From the NCBI RefSeq assembly GCF_001577305.1, contig NZ_CP014518.1:3534001-3598000 (forward strand): DNA of 64,000 nt, given 5' to 3'. The notes beneath the pieces are model-generated. The model had not been told where the DNA came from. It saw nothing but the letters and a program-made list of their open reading frames with translations, and did no database searches. Source of the DNA: Sinomonas atrocyanea. GTDB lineage: Bacteria > Actinomycetota > Actinomycetes > Actinomycetales > Micrococcaceae. Within the stretch, counting starts at the first letter, position 1. Each line of letters opens with the position of its first letter. The position numbers were made by a program, and so were the translations under genes. Positions 39,420-49,519 of this stretch are shown piece by piece.

Positions 39420-41735
39420 ATGGCGTCTGGCAAGAACCCTGTCTTTGACACGGCCACCACTCTGGGCAAGATCCTCGCATTCCTCGGCGTGAGTGCGGTC
39501 TGTGGCGTGCTGGTTGCGGGGCTCCTGGTGCCCGCCGCGGCCGTCACCGGCAGCGCCGCCAACGGCTCTGTCCAGTTCTTCGACAGCCTGCCCAGCGAGC
39601 TCACGGTCGAGCCGCCCGGGCAGGTCACCAAGATCCTGGCCGCGGACGGCTCGCAGATCGCCACGCTGTTCTCCGAGAACCGCACCAAGGTCTCGCTCGA
39701 CCAGATGTCCCCGTACATCAAGGACGGGATCGTGGCCATCGAGGACTACCGCTTCTACGAGCACGGCGGCGTGGACACCACCGGCATCCTGCGCGCCCTC
39801 GCGGCCAACTTCCGCGGCGGCCGGCAGGGCGCCTCGACCCTCACGCAGCAGTACGTCAACAACGTCATCAACGAGAACCTCGTGGCGCAGGGCAAGGCCG
39901 ATGAGGTGCTCCTCAACGGCCTCAACAAGGGCGTCGGGGACAAGCTGCGCGAGATGAAGCTCGCGATCGCGCTCGAGAAGAAGTTCTCCAAGGACCAGAT
40001 CCTCGAGGGCTACCTCAACATCGTGTTCTTCAACGCCAACGCCTACGGCATCGAGGCCGCGAGCCAGTACTTCTTCTCGACGGACGCCAAGAGCCTCACG
40101 CTGCCCCAGGCGGCCCTCCTCGCCGGCCTGGTCAACAGCCCGTCGATGTATGACCCGATCGCGCACCCCGAGGCGTCGAAGAAGCGCCGCGACCTCGTGC
40201 TCGACGCCATGCTCCAGCACGGCAAGATCAACCAGAAGCAACATGACGACGCCGTCGCGACGCCGGTCAAGACCAAGGTCAATCCGCCCAAGCAGGGATG
40301 CCCGTACGCCCAGACGGCGCAGTACTTCTGCGACTACGTGCTCCACCAGATCCTCAACGATCCCGCGTACGGGGCGGACGAGAAGGAGCGCACGGCCCGG
40401 ATCATGCGCGGGGGGCTCACCATCAAGACCACCCTCGACCCGCGCCTCCAGGCGCCCGCGCAGCAGCAGGTCGATGCGACGGCCGGGGACAACCCGCTCA
40501 AGTGGGCCGCCTCCCTCGTGACGGTCCAGCCGGGCACCGGGAAGATCGTCTCGATGGCCCAGAACTCGCGCATGCTGGAGGGCCAGGGCTCGAGCTTCGT
40601 GACGTCGTACAACGTCAACGTCGAACGCAGCGACCCCTCCGGCAATGCGCTCGGCGGCGCGGGAGGCATGCAGCCCGGTTCGACGATGAAGCCCGTGACC
40701 CTGACGGCGTGGCTCAACGAGGGCAAGTCGACCAACGCCATCGTCAACGCGGCCCAGCGCCGCTACCCCAAGAGCTTCCCGTGGAAGACGACCTGCACCC
40801 CGGTCGTGGGCTGGTACGACGACACGGTGGAAGGCTCCACCGACCTCCAGAATGACGAGCCGAACTGGTACCGGCCGATGACGGTGCGCGAGGGCATCTA
40901 CCAGTCGATCAACACCGCGACCTTCGCCTCGGCCGCGGGCCTGAACGACTTCTGCGACATCCAGCGGGCGGCGGACGCGCTCGGCATGCACGACGGCGAG
41001 GGCAACGGCAAGAAGCTCGACCTCCACACCCTCGGCAACCTGCTCGGCGGCATGAATGTGGCCCCGCTGACGATGGCGAGCGCCTTCGCGACCTTCGCGG
41101 CCGACGGCACCTACTGCACCCCGATCTCGATCACCGACGTCACGGACGCCCAGGGGAAGCGGATCGGGGGCCAGGCGCCGACCTGCCAGCAGAACGCCAT
41201 CAAGCCCGAGGTGGCGAGGGCCGCCACGAACGTGCTCCAGGACGTCCTCACGAAGGGCTCCGGCTACAACATCAAGGACGCCTCCGGCCAGACCATCAAG
41301 CTGCCCTACCCGGATGCCGCGAAGACCGGTACGAACAACTACAACAACCAGACCTGGGTGGTCGGCTACACGAAGGGCCTCGCGACCGCCTCGTTCTTCG
41401 GCGAGGCGCTGAAGGACCCGGCCTCGTCCACCATCGGGCGCGACATCACCATCAACGGCAGGTTCTACAAGTCGGTCGACGGTGCCTTCATCGCCGGCCC
41501 GCAGTGGGCGTACTTCATGCAGAAGGCCGCACCCCTCTACGACAACGGCGCCTTCGAGGCTCCGCCGCAGAACCTGATCAGCGGCGCGAACACCGGGTCG
41601 ACCCCGGCCTCGTCGCAGCAGGGCGGCCAGCAGCAGAACGCGCAGCAGCCCGCACCGCAGCCCGTCCAGCCGCCGGCCCAGGCGCCCCAGCCGGCCCCGG
41701 CGCCGGCGCCCGTCAAGGGCAAGGGCAAGGGCTGA
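39420..41735 (+). CDS. Class A penicillin-binding protein (transglycosylase/transpeptidase)
   Basis: A 771-residue bifunctional peptidoglycan synthase, the counterpart of PonA2 (Rv3682). One N-terminal membrane helix (about 17-45) is followed by the GT51 domain with the catalytic Glu in AIEDYRFYEHGG, GGRQGASTLTQQYVNN and KKFSKDQILEGYLN. The transpeptidase domain has S421 and K424 in GSTMKP, SIN near residue 498 and KTG with K635. There is no PASTA domain; the C-terminus is a 70-residue Gln/Pro/Ala tail ending KGKGKG. The ATG at 39420 lies right after a -10 box. Confidence 0.94.
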   Translation: MASGKNPVFDTATTLGKILAFLGVSAVCGVLVAGLLVPAAAVTGSAANGSVQFFDSLPSELTVEPPGQVTKILAADGSQIATLFSENRTKVSLDQMSPYIKDGIVAIEDYRFYEHGGVDTTGILRALAANFRGGRQGASTLTQQYVNNVINENLVAQGKADEVLLNGLNKGVGDKLREMKLAIALEKKFSKDQILEGYLNIVFFNANAYGIEAASQYFFSTDAKSLTLPQAALLAGLVNSPSMYDPIAHPEASKKRRDLVLDAMLQHGKINQKQHDDAVATPVKTKVNPPKQGCPYAQTAQYFCDYVLHQILNDPAYGADEKERTARIMRGGLTIKTTLDPRLQAPAQQQVDATAGDNPLKWAASLVTVQPGTGKIVSMAQNSRMLEGQGSSFVTSYNVNVERSDPSGNALGGAGGMQPGSTMKPVTLTAWLNEGKSTNAIVNAAQRRYPKSFPWKTTCTPVVGWYDDTVEGSTDLQNDEPNWYRPMTVREGIYQSINTATFASAAGLNDFCDIQRAADALGMHDGEGNGKKLDLHTLGNLLGGMNVAPLTMASAFATFAADGTYCTPISITDVTDAQGKRIGGQAPTCQQNAIKPEVARAATNVLQDVLTKGSGYNIKDASGQTIKLPYPDAAKTGTNNYNNQTWVVGYTKGLATASFFGEALKDPASSTIGRDITINGRFYKSVDGAFIAGPQWAYFMQKAAPLYDNGAFEAPPQNLISGANTGSTPASSQQGGQQQNAQQPAPQPVQPPAQAPQPAPAPAPVKGKGKG

Positions 41736-41738
41736 GGC

Positions 41739-42725
41739 GTGGGCGCTGGAGCGCGACAGTCGGCGCCCGGCATGCGGCCGGCGCGGGGCACGTCCGGCGC
41801 CGCCCTGGCGAGGGCCGCGCGGCGTGCTGGCCTCCTCGCGGGTCTGGGCCTGAGCGCGGGCGCCGCCGCGGCAGCCTACGGTTGGTGGGAGAAGGACCAG
41901 TTCACGCTCCGCGAGGAGACCGTGCCCATCCTCCCGCCGGGCTCCGGGCCGCTCCGGGTCCTGCACCTGAGCGACATCCACTTCGTGCCGGGCCAGGGGG
42001 CGAAGGTCCGCTGGCTCGCAGGGCTGGCCGACCTCGAGCCCGACCTCGTGGTGAACACCGGTGACAACCTGAGCCACCCCGAGGCGGTCCTGCCGCTCGT
42101 CACGGCCCTCAAGCCGCTCCTGCGGTTCCCCGGGGTGTTCGTCCCGGGCTCGAACGACTACTACGCGCCGGTCGCGAAGAACCCCGCCGCCTATCTTCTG
42201 GGGCCCTCGAACCGGAAGCCCCTCCCCCGCCGCATCGAGCTGGACTGGCGCAGCCTCTTCACCGCGTTCGGGGCCGCGGGCTGGCTCGACCTGACCAACC
42301 GCGCGCAGTCGATGAGCGTGGGCGGCGTCCGGCTCGACTTCTCAGGGGTCGACGATCCGCATCTGCGGCGCGAGCGCTACGCCGGCTGGCCGGTGCCCAG
42401 CCCCTCCGAGGGGCCGGCGCTGAAGGTCGCCGTCATCCACGCCCCCTACCAGCGGGTGCTGGACCACTTCGCCGAGGCCGGCGCCGAGCTCATCCTCGCC
42501 GGCCACACGCACGGGGGCCAGATCTGCCTTCCCGGCTACGGCGCCCTCGTCTCCAACTGCGACCTGCCCACCTGGCGTGCCAAGGGCCTCACCGTGTGGG
42601 AGGAGGGCGGCCGCTCGGTGCCGCTGAACGTCTCCGGCGGAATCGGCACCTCGCGCTTCGCCCCCGTGCGGATCGCGTGCCGCCCCGAGGCGGTCCTGCT
42701 CACGCTCACCGCCCGCCCGGCGTAG
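41739..42725 (+). CDS. Metallophosphoesterase
   Basis: A 328-residue calcineurin-like phosphoesterase. One N-terminal membrane helix (LLAGLGLSAGAAAAAYGWW) anchors it. Metal motifs are LHLSDIHF (D-x-H, near residue 70), NTGDNL (GD), GSNDY (the usual GNHD with Asn-Asp), VIHAPY and AGHTHGGQ. All ligands are present. The order PBP then phosphoesterase matches Rv3682-Rv3683. The GTG start is 3 bp after the PBP stop; ATG at 41772 is another option. Substrate unknown; YkuE-like members act on UDP-linked or lipid phosphates. Confidence 0.87.
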   Translation: MGAGARQSAPGMRPARGTSGAALARAARRAGLLAGLGLSAGAAAAAYGWWEKDQFTLREETVPILPPGSGPLRVLHLSDIHFVPGQGAKVRWLAGLADLEPDLVVNTGDNLSHPEAVLPLVTALKPLLRFPGVFVPGSNDYYAPVAKNPAAYLLGPSNRKPLPRRIELDWRSLFTAFGAAGWLDLTNRAQSMSVGGVRLDFSGVDDPHLRRERYAGWPVPSPSEGPALKVAVIHAPYQRVLDHFAEAGAELILAGHTHGGQICLPGYGALVSNCDLPTWRAKGLTVWEEGGRSVPLNVSGGIGTSRFAPVRIACRPEAVLLTLTARPA

Positions 42726-42762
42726 GGTAGTTGCCACAGCTAACTACTTCTTACCCAGGTGT

Positions 42763-44694
42763 GTGAGCCCCGGCATGCCACAGCGCGCCCCCGTTGACCC
42801 CCAGGCACCCCTGACGCAGCAGAGCCCGTACTGGGCCTCGATTGCGCGGCTCGGACCGATCGTCCGCCCCATCGTCCCGCGTCTTGTGATGGGCCTGGTC
42901 GTGGCGCTGGCCGCGTCCGCGCTCGCTCTGGCCGTCCCGCAGGTCCTGCGGCTCGTGATCGACGAGCTGCTCCGCAGCGGGACCCAGCCTGCGGCAGTGT
43001 GGGGAGCCGCCGGCGTCGTGCTCCTCCTCGGGGTGCTCGAGGCGACCATGATCTACCTGCGCCGCGTCCTCGTGATCGAGCCGAGCATCACGCTCGAGCG
43101 GCAGATGCGCACGTCCATGTACGACCACCTCCAGGACCTCCCCGTCTCGTTCCACGACCGGTGGGGCTCCGGGCAGCTGCTCTCGCGCTCGGTCGCGGAC
43201 CTGGGGTTCCTGCGGCGCTGGCTCGCGTTCGGGGCGATCTTCCTCGTGGTCTCCATCAGCACCGTGGCCCTCGGCGTGGTCCTGCTGTTCACGCTCTCCT
43301 GGCAGCTCGCGCTGATCTTCCTCGCCGCTGCCGTGCCGATCATGGTGTACGGGGCGATCTTCCGGCGCCGCTTCTCGCTCGCCACCCGGCGCAGCCAGGA
43401 CCAGGCCGGTGACCTGGCGACCGCTGTCGAGGAATCGGTCCACGGCATCCGCGTCCTCAAGGCTTTCGGCCGGGCCCGCGAGGCCCTCGAGGGCTTCACG
43501 GAGCAGGCCCGGCACCTGCGCGAGACGGAGGTCGCGAAGGCGCGCCACCAGGCCCTGTTCAGCCTCGTCGTGACCCTGCTGCCCGAGCTCGCGCTCGGCA
43601 CCGGGCTCGTCACCGGCATCTGGCTCGCCGCCGCAGGGCACCTGAGCATCGGCTCGCTCGCGGCCTTCTTCGCGACGGCCGCTGCGGTCGCGCAGCCCGT
43701 CGAGGCCAGCGGGATGCTCGTGGGCATGGCCCTCACCGCCAAGACGGCCGTGGACCGGCACTTCGAGGTCATGGACGCCGCGAACACGGTGGCCGACCCG
43801 CAGCGTCCCCGCCACCTTGTCGCGCCCCGCGGGGAGCTGGCGTTCCGGGGCGTCCGCTTCTCCTTCGGCGTTCCCGCCCCGCACGACGCCGCGCGGCCGC
43901 CGGGCGCCGCCGGCCCACCGGCCGCCGGTTCCCCCTCGGAGGTGCTCCGCGGGGTGGACCTGCAGGTGCGGCCCGGGGAGACGATGGCCCTCGTGGGGGC
44001 GACGGGCTCGGGCAAGAGCACGCTGCTACAGCTCGTGCCGCGGCTCTACGACGTGGATGGGGGCGCCGTGGAGGTGGACGGCGTGGACGTCCGGGACCTT
44101 CCCCTGGCCGAGCTGCGCCGGCTCGTCGCCGTCGCGTTCGAGGACACCACCCTGTTCTCCTCCTCCGTGCGCGAGAACGTCCTCCTCGGCGCCCCCGTCC
44201 AGGAGGGCCCGGAGGCGGACGCCGTGCTGGCCGAGGCCCTCGAGGTCGCCCAGGCCCACTTCGCCTACTCGCTCCCCGACGGGGTCGAGACCCGGATCGG
44301 CGAGGAGGGCCTGAGCCTCTCGGGCGGCCAGCGCCAGCGCATCGCCCTGGCCCGCGCCATCGCCGCGCAGCCGTCCGTGCTGGTCCTCGACGATCCGCTC
44401 TCCGCCCTGGACGTCGCCACCGAGGAGCGCGTCTCCGAGGGCCTGCGCGGGGCGCTCGCGCACACGACCACCCTCATCGTGGCCCACCGCCCCTCGACGG
44501 TGGCCCTCGCCGACCGGGTGGCACTCCTGCGCGGCGGCGTGGTCGAGGACGTGGGCACCCACGCCGAGCTCCTCGGCCGGAGCGACCACTACCGCTGGGT
44601 CATCGCGAGCCTGCCCGAGGAGCCCCGGGACCTGGACAGGGACGAGGAACCGGACCTGGACACCGTCTTCTCCGAGGAGGCCGAGGCCCGATGA
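42763..44694 (+). CDS. Heterodimeric ABC exporter, subunit with degenerate site
   Basis: A 643-residue half transporter with six N-terminal helices (residues about 35-310) and an NBD. Walker A is VGATGSGKST near 411 and the signature LSGGQRQRIALARA is canonical. Walker B reads VLVLDDPLSALD, where the catalytic Glu is replaced by Asp. This change marks the non-hydrolysing site of heterodimeric exporters such as TM287/288 or LmrCD. A Pro/Ala/Gly insert lies before Walker A (APHDAARPPGAAGPP). Its stop overlaps the start of the partner gene (ATGA). GTG 42763 is used; ATG 42775 is possible. Confidence 0.9.
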   Translation: MSPGMPQRAPVDPQAPLTQQSPYWASIARLGPIVRPIVPRLVMGLVVALAASALALAVPQVLRLVIDELLRSGTQPAAVWGAAGVVLLLGVLEATMIYLRRVLVIEPSITLERQMRTSMYDHLQDLPVSFHDRWGSGQLLSRSVADLGFLRRWLAFGAIFLVVSISTVALGVVLLFTLSWQLALIFLAAAVPIMVYGAIFRRRFSLATRRSQDQAGDLATAVEESVHGIRVLKAFGRAREALEGFTEQARHLRETEVAKARHQALFSLVVTLLPELALGTGLVTGIWLAAAGHLSIGSLAAFFATAAAVAQPVEASGMLVGMALTAKTAVDRHFEVMDAANTVADPQRPRHLVAPRGELAFRGVRFSFGVPAPHDAARPPGAAGPPAAGSPSEVLRGVDLQVRPGETMALVGATGSGKSTLLQLVPRLYDVDGGAVEVDGVDVRDLPLAELRRLVAVAFEDTTLFSSSVRENVLLGAPVQEGPEADAVLAEALEVAQAHFAYSLPDGVETRIGEEGLSLSGGQRQRIALARAIAAQPSVLVLDDPLSALDVATEERVSEGLRGALAHTTTLIVAHRPSTVALADRVALLRGGVVEDVGTHAELLGRSDHYRWVIASLPEEPRDLDRDEEPDLDTVFSEEAEAR

Positions 44695-46547
44695 GCCGCC
44701 CCCACAGCACAGCGCCTGCCCAGGGCGGGCAGGGGACCCGCGGCGAGGACGCGGTGGACCTCACGCGCGAGGCGAGCCGCGCCGTCCGCCGTCGTTCGCT
44801 CAGGCTCCTGGGCGACCTCGTGCGGCCGGTGCGGGGGCGCCTGTGGGCGACCCTCGCGATGGTCGTCGTGTCCCAGGCGTCCCGGGCGGCGGGCCCGGCC
44901 ATCATCGCGTTCGGGATCGACCGGGCGCTGCCGTCCCTCGTCTCCGGCGACCCCGCGCAGATGTGGCTCGCCGGGGCCGGATACGTCGCGGCGGCCCTCG
45001 TCACCGGCGTGCTCACGGCCGGCTACGTGACCTCGACCGCGAAGCTGAGCCAGGCCATGCTCCTGGACCTGCGCGTGTGGGTCTTCCGGCATACCCAGCA
45101 GCTGAGCCTGGACTTCCACGAGACCTACACGTCGGGGCGCATCATCTCGCGGCAGACCTCGGACCTCGAGGCGCTGCGGGAGCTGCTCGATTCAGGCATC
45201 AGCTCGCTCGCCTCCGGGCTGCTGTTCATGGCCTTCACCGCCATCACCGTCTTCGCGCTCGACTGGCCCTCCGGGCTCATCATGCTCGCCGCCGCGGTCC
45301 CCATGCTGTTCCTCTCCCGCTGGTACCAGGTCCGCTCGCAGCGGGCCTACCGCGCCTCCCGCGTGGTCTCGGCGCGGCTGATCGTCCACTTCGTCGAGAC
45401 GATGACGGGCATCCGCGCGGTCAAGGCCTTCCGGAAGGAGCACGCCAACAGCGCCGAGTACGGCCGGCTCGCGGACGACTACGCGGCGGCCACCCAGCGT
45501 TCGGTGATGCTCAACGGAGTCTTCCAGCCGGGCCTCGTGCTCATCGGCAACGTGACCGTGGCCGTGATCCTGCTCGTCGCCGCGTTCCGGGTGCTGGACG
45601 GCAGCCTGGCCGTGGGCGTGCTGCTCGCCGTGGTGCTCTCCGCCAAGCGGTTCTTCTCCCCGCTCGAGCAGATGGCCATGTTCTACAACTCCTTCCAGAG
45701 CGCCCAGGCCGCGCTCGAGAAGGTCTCCGGCCTGCTCGAGGAGGTCCCCACGGTGCGCCCGCCGCGCGAGCCCGTGCCGCTGCCGCACGCCCGCGGGGCG
45801 GTCGCGTTCGAGGCGGTCTCCTTCTCCTACGGCTCGGGGCCCGAGATCCTCCCGGAGTTCACCCTGCGGATCCCGGCCGGGCAGACAGTGGCGCTCGTCG
45901 GCGCGACGGGCGCGGGGAAGTCCACGATCGCCAAGCTCGTGGCCCGGTTCTACGACCCGACCTCGGGCGCCGTGACGCTCGACGGCGTGGACCTCCGGCG
46001 GCTCTCGACACGGGACCTGCGGCGCGCGGTCGTGATGGTGACCCAGGAGGCGTACCTGTTCTCGGGCTCGGTCGCGGCCAACATCGCCCTCGGACGCCCG
46101 GACGCCTCGCGGGAGGAGATCGAGGCGGCAGCCCGCGCCGTGGGCGCCCACGAGTTCATCGCGGCCCTGCCGGACGGCTATGACACGGACGTCACCAAGC
46201 GCGGCGGCCGCGTCTCGGCCGGCCAGCGCCAGCTCATCTCGTTCGCACGGGCGGTCCTGGCGAGCCCCTCCGTGCTGATCCTGGACGAGGCCACGAGTTC
46301 CCTGGACATCCCCTCCGAGCGGCTCGTGCAGTCCGGGCTGGCCAAGCTGCTGGGCTCGGGTCCTGGCGGGGACGCCGGGCGGACCGCCGTGATCATCGCC
46401 CACCGGCTCTCCACCGTGGAGAACGCGGACCGCGTGCTCGTGGTGGACGGCGGCCGCATCGTCGAGGACGGCTCCCCCGCCGAGCTCCTCGCCCGTGGAG
46501 GCCGGTTCGCGTCCCTCCACGGCGCGTGGCGGGACTCCCTCGTCTAG
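44691..46547 (+). CDS. Heterodimeric ABC exporter, subunit with canonical Walker B
   Basis: A 618-residue half transporter. Six helices (about 45-330) precede the NBD with Walker A GATGAGKST, Walker B VLILDEATSSLD with intact Glu, and an altered signature VSAGQRQLISFARA in place of LSGGQ. The altered signature would face the Asp-type Walker B of the partner, giving one weak and one full ATP site. The cargo (drug, peptide or lipid) cannot be told. Nothing between its stop and the tRNA looks like a gene. Confidence 0.92.
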   Translation: MSRPHSTAPAQGGQGTRGEDAVDLTREASRAVRRRSLRLLGDLVRPVRGRLWATLAMVVVSQASRAAGPAIIAFGIDRALPSLVSGDPAQMWLAGAGYVAAALVTGVLTAGYVTSTAKLSQAMLLDLRVWVFRHTQQLSLDFHETYTSGRIISRQTSDLEALRELLDSGISSLASGLLFMAFTAITVFALDWPSGLIMLAAAVPMLFLSRWYQVRSQRAYRASRVVSARLIVHFVETMTGIRAVKAFRKEHANSAEYGRLADDYAAATQRSVMLNGVFQPGLVLIGNVTVAVILLVAAFRVLDGSLAVGVLLAVVLSAKRFFSPLEQMAMFYNSFQSAQAALEKVSGLLEEVPTVRPPREPVPLPHARGAVAFEAVSFSYGSGPEILPEFTLRIPAGQTVALVGATGAGKSTIAKLVARFYDPTSGAVTLDGVDLRRLSTRDLRRAVVMVTQEAYLFSGSVAANIALGRPDASREEIEAAARAVGAHEFIAALPDGYDTDVTKRGGRVSAGQRQLISFARAVLASPSVLILDEATSSLDIPSERLVQSGLAKLLGSGPGGDAGRTAVIIAHRLSTVENADRVLVVDGGRIVEDGSPAELLARGGRFASLHGAWRDSLV

Positions 46548-46582
46548 GCGGCGCTGCAGGGGAGGAGAGGGGCGTCCCCGAT

Positions 46583-46611
46583 TTCATGTTCGCCCCCCGA
46601 TCGGGTACTCT
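46583..46611 (+). promoter_or_regulatory. Putative promoter of tRNA-Pro
   Basis: TACTCT at 46606-46611 fits a -10 box 35 nt before the tRNA. TTCATG at 46583-46588 is 17 bp upstream and only a partial -35. Confidence 0.4.
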
Positions 46612-46646
46612 GGATGAGTTGCTTCGGGGTGACCCAGGCAACGGAT

Positions 46647-46723
<77 letters not shown>

Positions 46724-46728
46724 CGGAA

Positions 46729-46754
46729 GGCCCCGCGGCAGTCGCCGCGGGGCC
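46729..46754. terminator. Terminator hairpin after tRNA-Pro
   Basis: GGCCCCGCGGC (46729-46739) pairs with GCCGCGGGGCC (46744-46754) around AGTC. It lies between the tRNA and the convergent P-type ATPase gene and may serve both. Confidence 0.8.
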
Positions 46755-46786
46755 TCTCGCATGTCCCGGCCCTCAGTGGTGCGGAC

Positions 46787-49513
46787 TCAGTGGTGCGGAA
46801 GCACGGGGTGCGTCCGCCCCGCGCCGACGCGGTGCCGGAACGCCTTGTGGAGCGCATCGCCGGCGAGCACGCCGGGGATCGCGAGCAGGGCAACGGCGAA
46901 GCCCTCGAGCGGAGGGGGCGCCTGGCCGAGCAGCGCGGCCACCGGGGGGACGACGAGGAACACGGCCAGGAGGCCCAGTTCCGCACCGATGGCACCGAGA
47001 AGCATGCGGTTGCTCCCCCAGGGCAGCCTCCACGCCGGCCTGCTCGCGCTGCGGCACGCATAGGCGTTGGCGAGCTGGCCCAGCACCACCGCGGTGAAGG
47101 CTGCCCCCGAGGCCGCGGCGACCACCCCCGCGCCGGGCAGTGTCTCCCCCGGACGCCATCCGCCGAGCCAGAGCACGGCCACGAACGCGGACATCTCGAA
47201 CACCACCTCCGCCGGTCCCAGGACGGCGAACACCCGGAACAGCAGGCTTCCGTCCATGAGGTGCCGCCGTTCGGGGGGGCGCCTGAGGACGCCCTCGCTC
47301 GGCCTCTCCCCGCCGAGCGCGAGGGCTGGCAGGAGGTCCGTGCCGATGTCGAGGCAGAGGATCTGGAGCACACCGAGCGCGAGCGGGAAGTGCCCGGCAG
47401 ACAGGGCCCAGAGCACGAACGGGGTCAGCTCTGCCACGTTGTCCGTGAGGTGGTAGGTCAGGAACCGGCGGATGTTCGTGTAGGTGGCCCTGCCCTGCTC
47501 GACCGCGACGATGATCGTCGCGAAGTCGTCGTCGAGCAGCACGAGGTCGGCGGCATTCCTCGCCACGTCCGTGCCGCTCCTGCCCATGGCGACCCCGATG
47601 TCCGCGGCCTCGAGGGCGGGACCGTCGTTGACGCCGTCGCCCGTCATCGCGACACAGTGGCCCCGCGCCTGCAGGGCGTGCGCGACGCGGAGCTTCTGCT
47701 CAGGCGTGACCCGCGAGATGACCACGCTGTCCCGGTCCAGGAGCGCGCCGAGGACCTGGAGGTCCTCCGGCAGCACGGCCCCTTCGAGCACCGCCTCCGT
47801 CCCCGTGCCGCGGCCGATCAGCCCGATCTCGCGCGCGATCGCCGCGGCCGTCGCGGGGTGGTCCCCCGTCACCATCGCCACCCTGATCCCCGCCTCGCGC
47901 GCCTGCCGGATCGCGCCTGCCACGGCAGGCCGCGGAGGGTCGTGCAGACCGATGAGGCCGCGCAGCACGAGCTCCCGCTCAAGCACGACGGCGTCCGCCT
48001 CGCCCCGGATGGCGGCGTCGGCCTCGGCGGCGGTCAGCTCGCGTGACGCCACCGCCAGCACCCTCAGGCCGCGCGAGGCGAGGTCCGCCAGCATCCGGCG
48101 CGCCCCCTCCAGCCCCGCCGCCTCGTCGCCGCCGTCGGATCCCATACCGGGCGGGCCGTCGACCACGCACAGGCCGAGGAGCGTCTCCGGGGCCCCTTTG
48201 ACCCACAGCTCCGCAGCGCCGCCCGCTCCGGCCGGGAGCACGGCGCTCTGGCGCTTGCGCTCCTCGTCGAACGCGAAGCCCGCAAGCGGCGCCGGCGCCT
48301 CCGCCGTGCCGCCGAGCCGCCGGTCGAGGGCCGTGAGCGCGCCTTCCATGGGGTCGCCCACAGCCCGCCACTCGCCGGCGTGCTCCTCGATGTCGCCCTG
48401 GGAGGCCGCACGGGCGCCGGCAGCGAGGCGCGCGGCCGCGGAGATCGCCGCGGGGGGCCCGCTGACCGCGGCCTCGGGGGCGTAGCCGCGCCCCTCGAGG
48501 GTGACGGACCCGGCGGGCGTCCACACCCGGACGGCGCTCATCCGGTTCTGGGTGAGCGTGCCGGTCTTGTCGGTGCAGATGAAGGTCGTGGACCCCAGGG
48601 TCTCCACGGCCTGGAGGTTGCGGACGAGGGCGTGCCGTCCGCTCATCCGCTGGGCGCCCATGGCCAGCGAGAGGGTCACGGTGGGCAGGAGCCCCTCGGG
48701 AACGAGGGCCACCGTGACGCCGATCGCAAAGAGGAAGGCGCCCGCGAGGGGATTGCCGATCAGGAACGAGACCACGAAGAACACCGCCCCCACCGTCACG
48801 GAGACCATGGCGATGACCTTCACCACGCGCTTGAGCTCGAGGTCCAGCGGGCTCGGCGGCGGTTCGGCCCGGGTGGTCAGGCGGGCGATCTCCGCCAGCC
48901 GCGTGGACACCCCGGTCGCCGCGACGCGCCCCACGGCGTCTCCCGTCGCGACGAACGTGCCGCCGGTCGCCGCCCCGCCCCTCTCCCTGACCACGGGCAC
49001 GCTCTCGCCCGTGAGCATGGACTCGTCCAGGGACAGCGCAGACGCGCTGAGGATCTCGAGGTCCGCCGGGACCCGGTCCCCGGCCGCGAGCAGGACGATG
49101 TCCCCGGGGACGAGCTCGACTGCGCCGACGACCGTGGTCCGGCCGCCGCGCCGGACCTGGACGTTGCTCGGCAGCAGCTCGCGCAGCTTCGCCGAGGCCC
49201 GCTCGGCGCGGGCCTCCTGGACGAAGGCAAAGAGTCCGTTGATGACGACCACGGCGGCGATCGCCCAGCCGAGCTGGGGCATTCCCGCGATGAAGGCGAG
49301 GGCCGCGGCCGCCCACAGCATGAGGGCGAAGAAGTGGGCGAGCTCGGCGCCGAGCCGGACCCACCAGGGGCGCGCCCGCTCCCGCGGAAGGCTGTTGGGG
49401 CCGTAGCGGGCCCGCAGCCTCGCGACCTCCGCGTCGCCAAGCCCCGCGGGAGGGGCGGGGCCCGGCGCTCCCGGACGCCGCGGACCGGCGGGAAGGCGCG
49501 GGGTGACGCTCAC
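46787..49513 (-). CDS. P-type (P2-like) cation-transporting ATPase
   Basis: A 908-residue pump. The N-terminal cation-ATPase domain (EVARLRARYGPNSLPRERARPWW) leads to the actuator loop SLDESMLTGESVPV, membrane helix 4 with VALVPEGLLPTVTLSLA, the phosphorylation site CTDKTGTLTQNR and the hinge MTGDGVNDGPALEAADIGVAMG. The PEGL motif in helix 4 is that of Ca/Na-type P2 pumps, not of heavy-metal P1B pumps, and no CxxC or CPC is present. The ion cannot be assigned. The gene has a GTG start with a -10-like box 6 nt before it, and it is followed by nothing co-directional in this window. Confidence 0.9.
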   Translation of the reverse strand: MSVTPRLPAGPRRPGAPGPAPPAGLGDAEVARLRARYGPNSLPRERARPWWVRLGAELAHFFALMLWAAAALAFIAGMPQLGWAIAAVVVINGLFAFVQEARAERASAKLRELLPSNVQVRRGGRTTVVGAVELVPGDIVLLAAGDRVPADLEILSASALSLDESMLTGESVPVVRERGGAATGGTFVATGDAVGRVAATGVSTRLAEIARLTTRAEPPPSPLDLELKRVVKVIAMVSVTVGAVFFVVSFLIGNPLAGAFLFAIGVTVALVPEGLLPTVTLSLAMGAQRMSGRHALVRNLQAVETLGSTTFICTDKTGTLTQNRMSAVRVWTPAGSVTLEGRGYAPEAAVSGPPAAISAAARLAAGARAASQGDIEEHAGEWRAVGDPMEGALTALDRRLGGTAEAPAPLAGFAFDEERKRQSAVLPAGAGGAAELWVKGAPETLLGLCVVDGPPGMGSDGGDEAAGLEGARRMLADLASRGLRVLAVASRELTAAEADAAIRGEADAVVLERELVLRGLIGLHDPPRPAVAGAIRQAREAGIRVAMVTGDHPATAAAIAREIGLIGRGTGTEAVLEGAVLPEDLQVLGALLDRDSVVISRVTPEQKLRVAHALQARGHCVAMTGDGVNDGPALEAADIGVAMGRSGTDVARNAADLVLLDDDFATIIVAVEQGRATYTNIRRFLTYHLTDNVAELTPFVLWALSAGHFPLALGVLQILCLDIGTDLLPALALGGERPSEGVLRRPPERRHLMDGSLLFRVFAVLGPAEVVFEMSAFVAVLWLGGWRPGETLPGAGVVAAASGAAFTAVVLGQLANAYACRSASRPAWRLPWGSNRMLLGAIGAELGLLAVFLVVPPVAALLGQAPPPLEGFAVALLAIPGVLAGDALHKAFRHRVGAGRTHPVLPHH

Positions 49514-49519
49514 GGTGCC

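Noticed and set aside
41580..41735. Gln/Pro/Ala-rich C-terminus of the PBP as a frameshift or fusion
   Set aside because: Such tails are normal in actinobacterial class A PBPs lacking PASTA domains, and the frame is intact.
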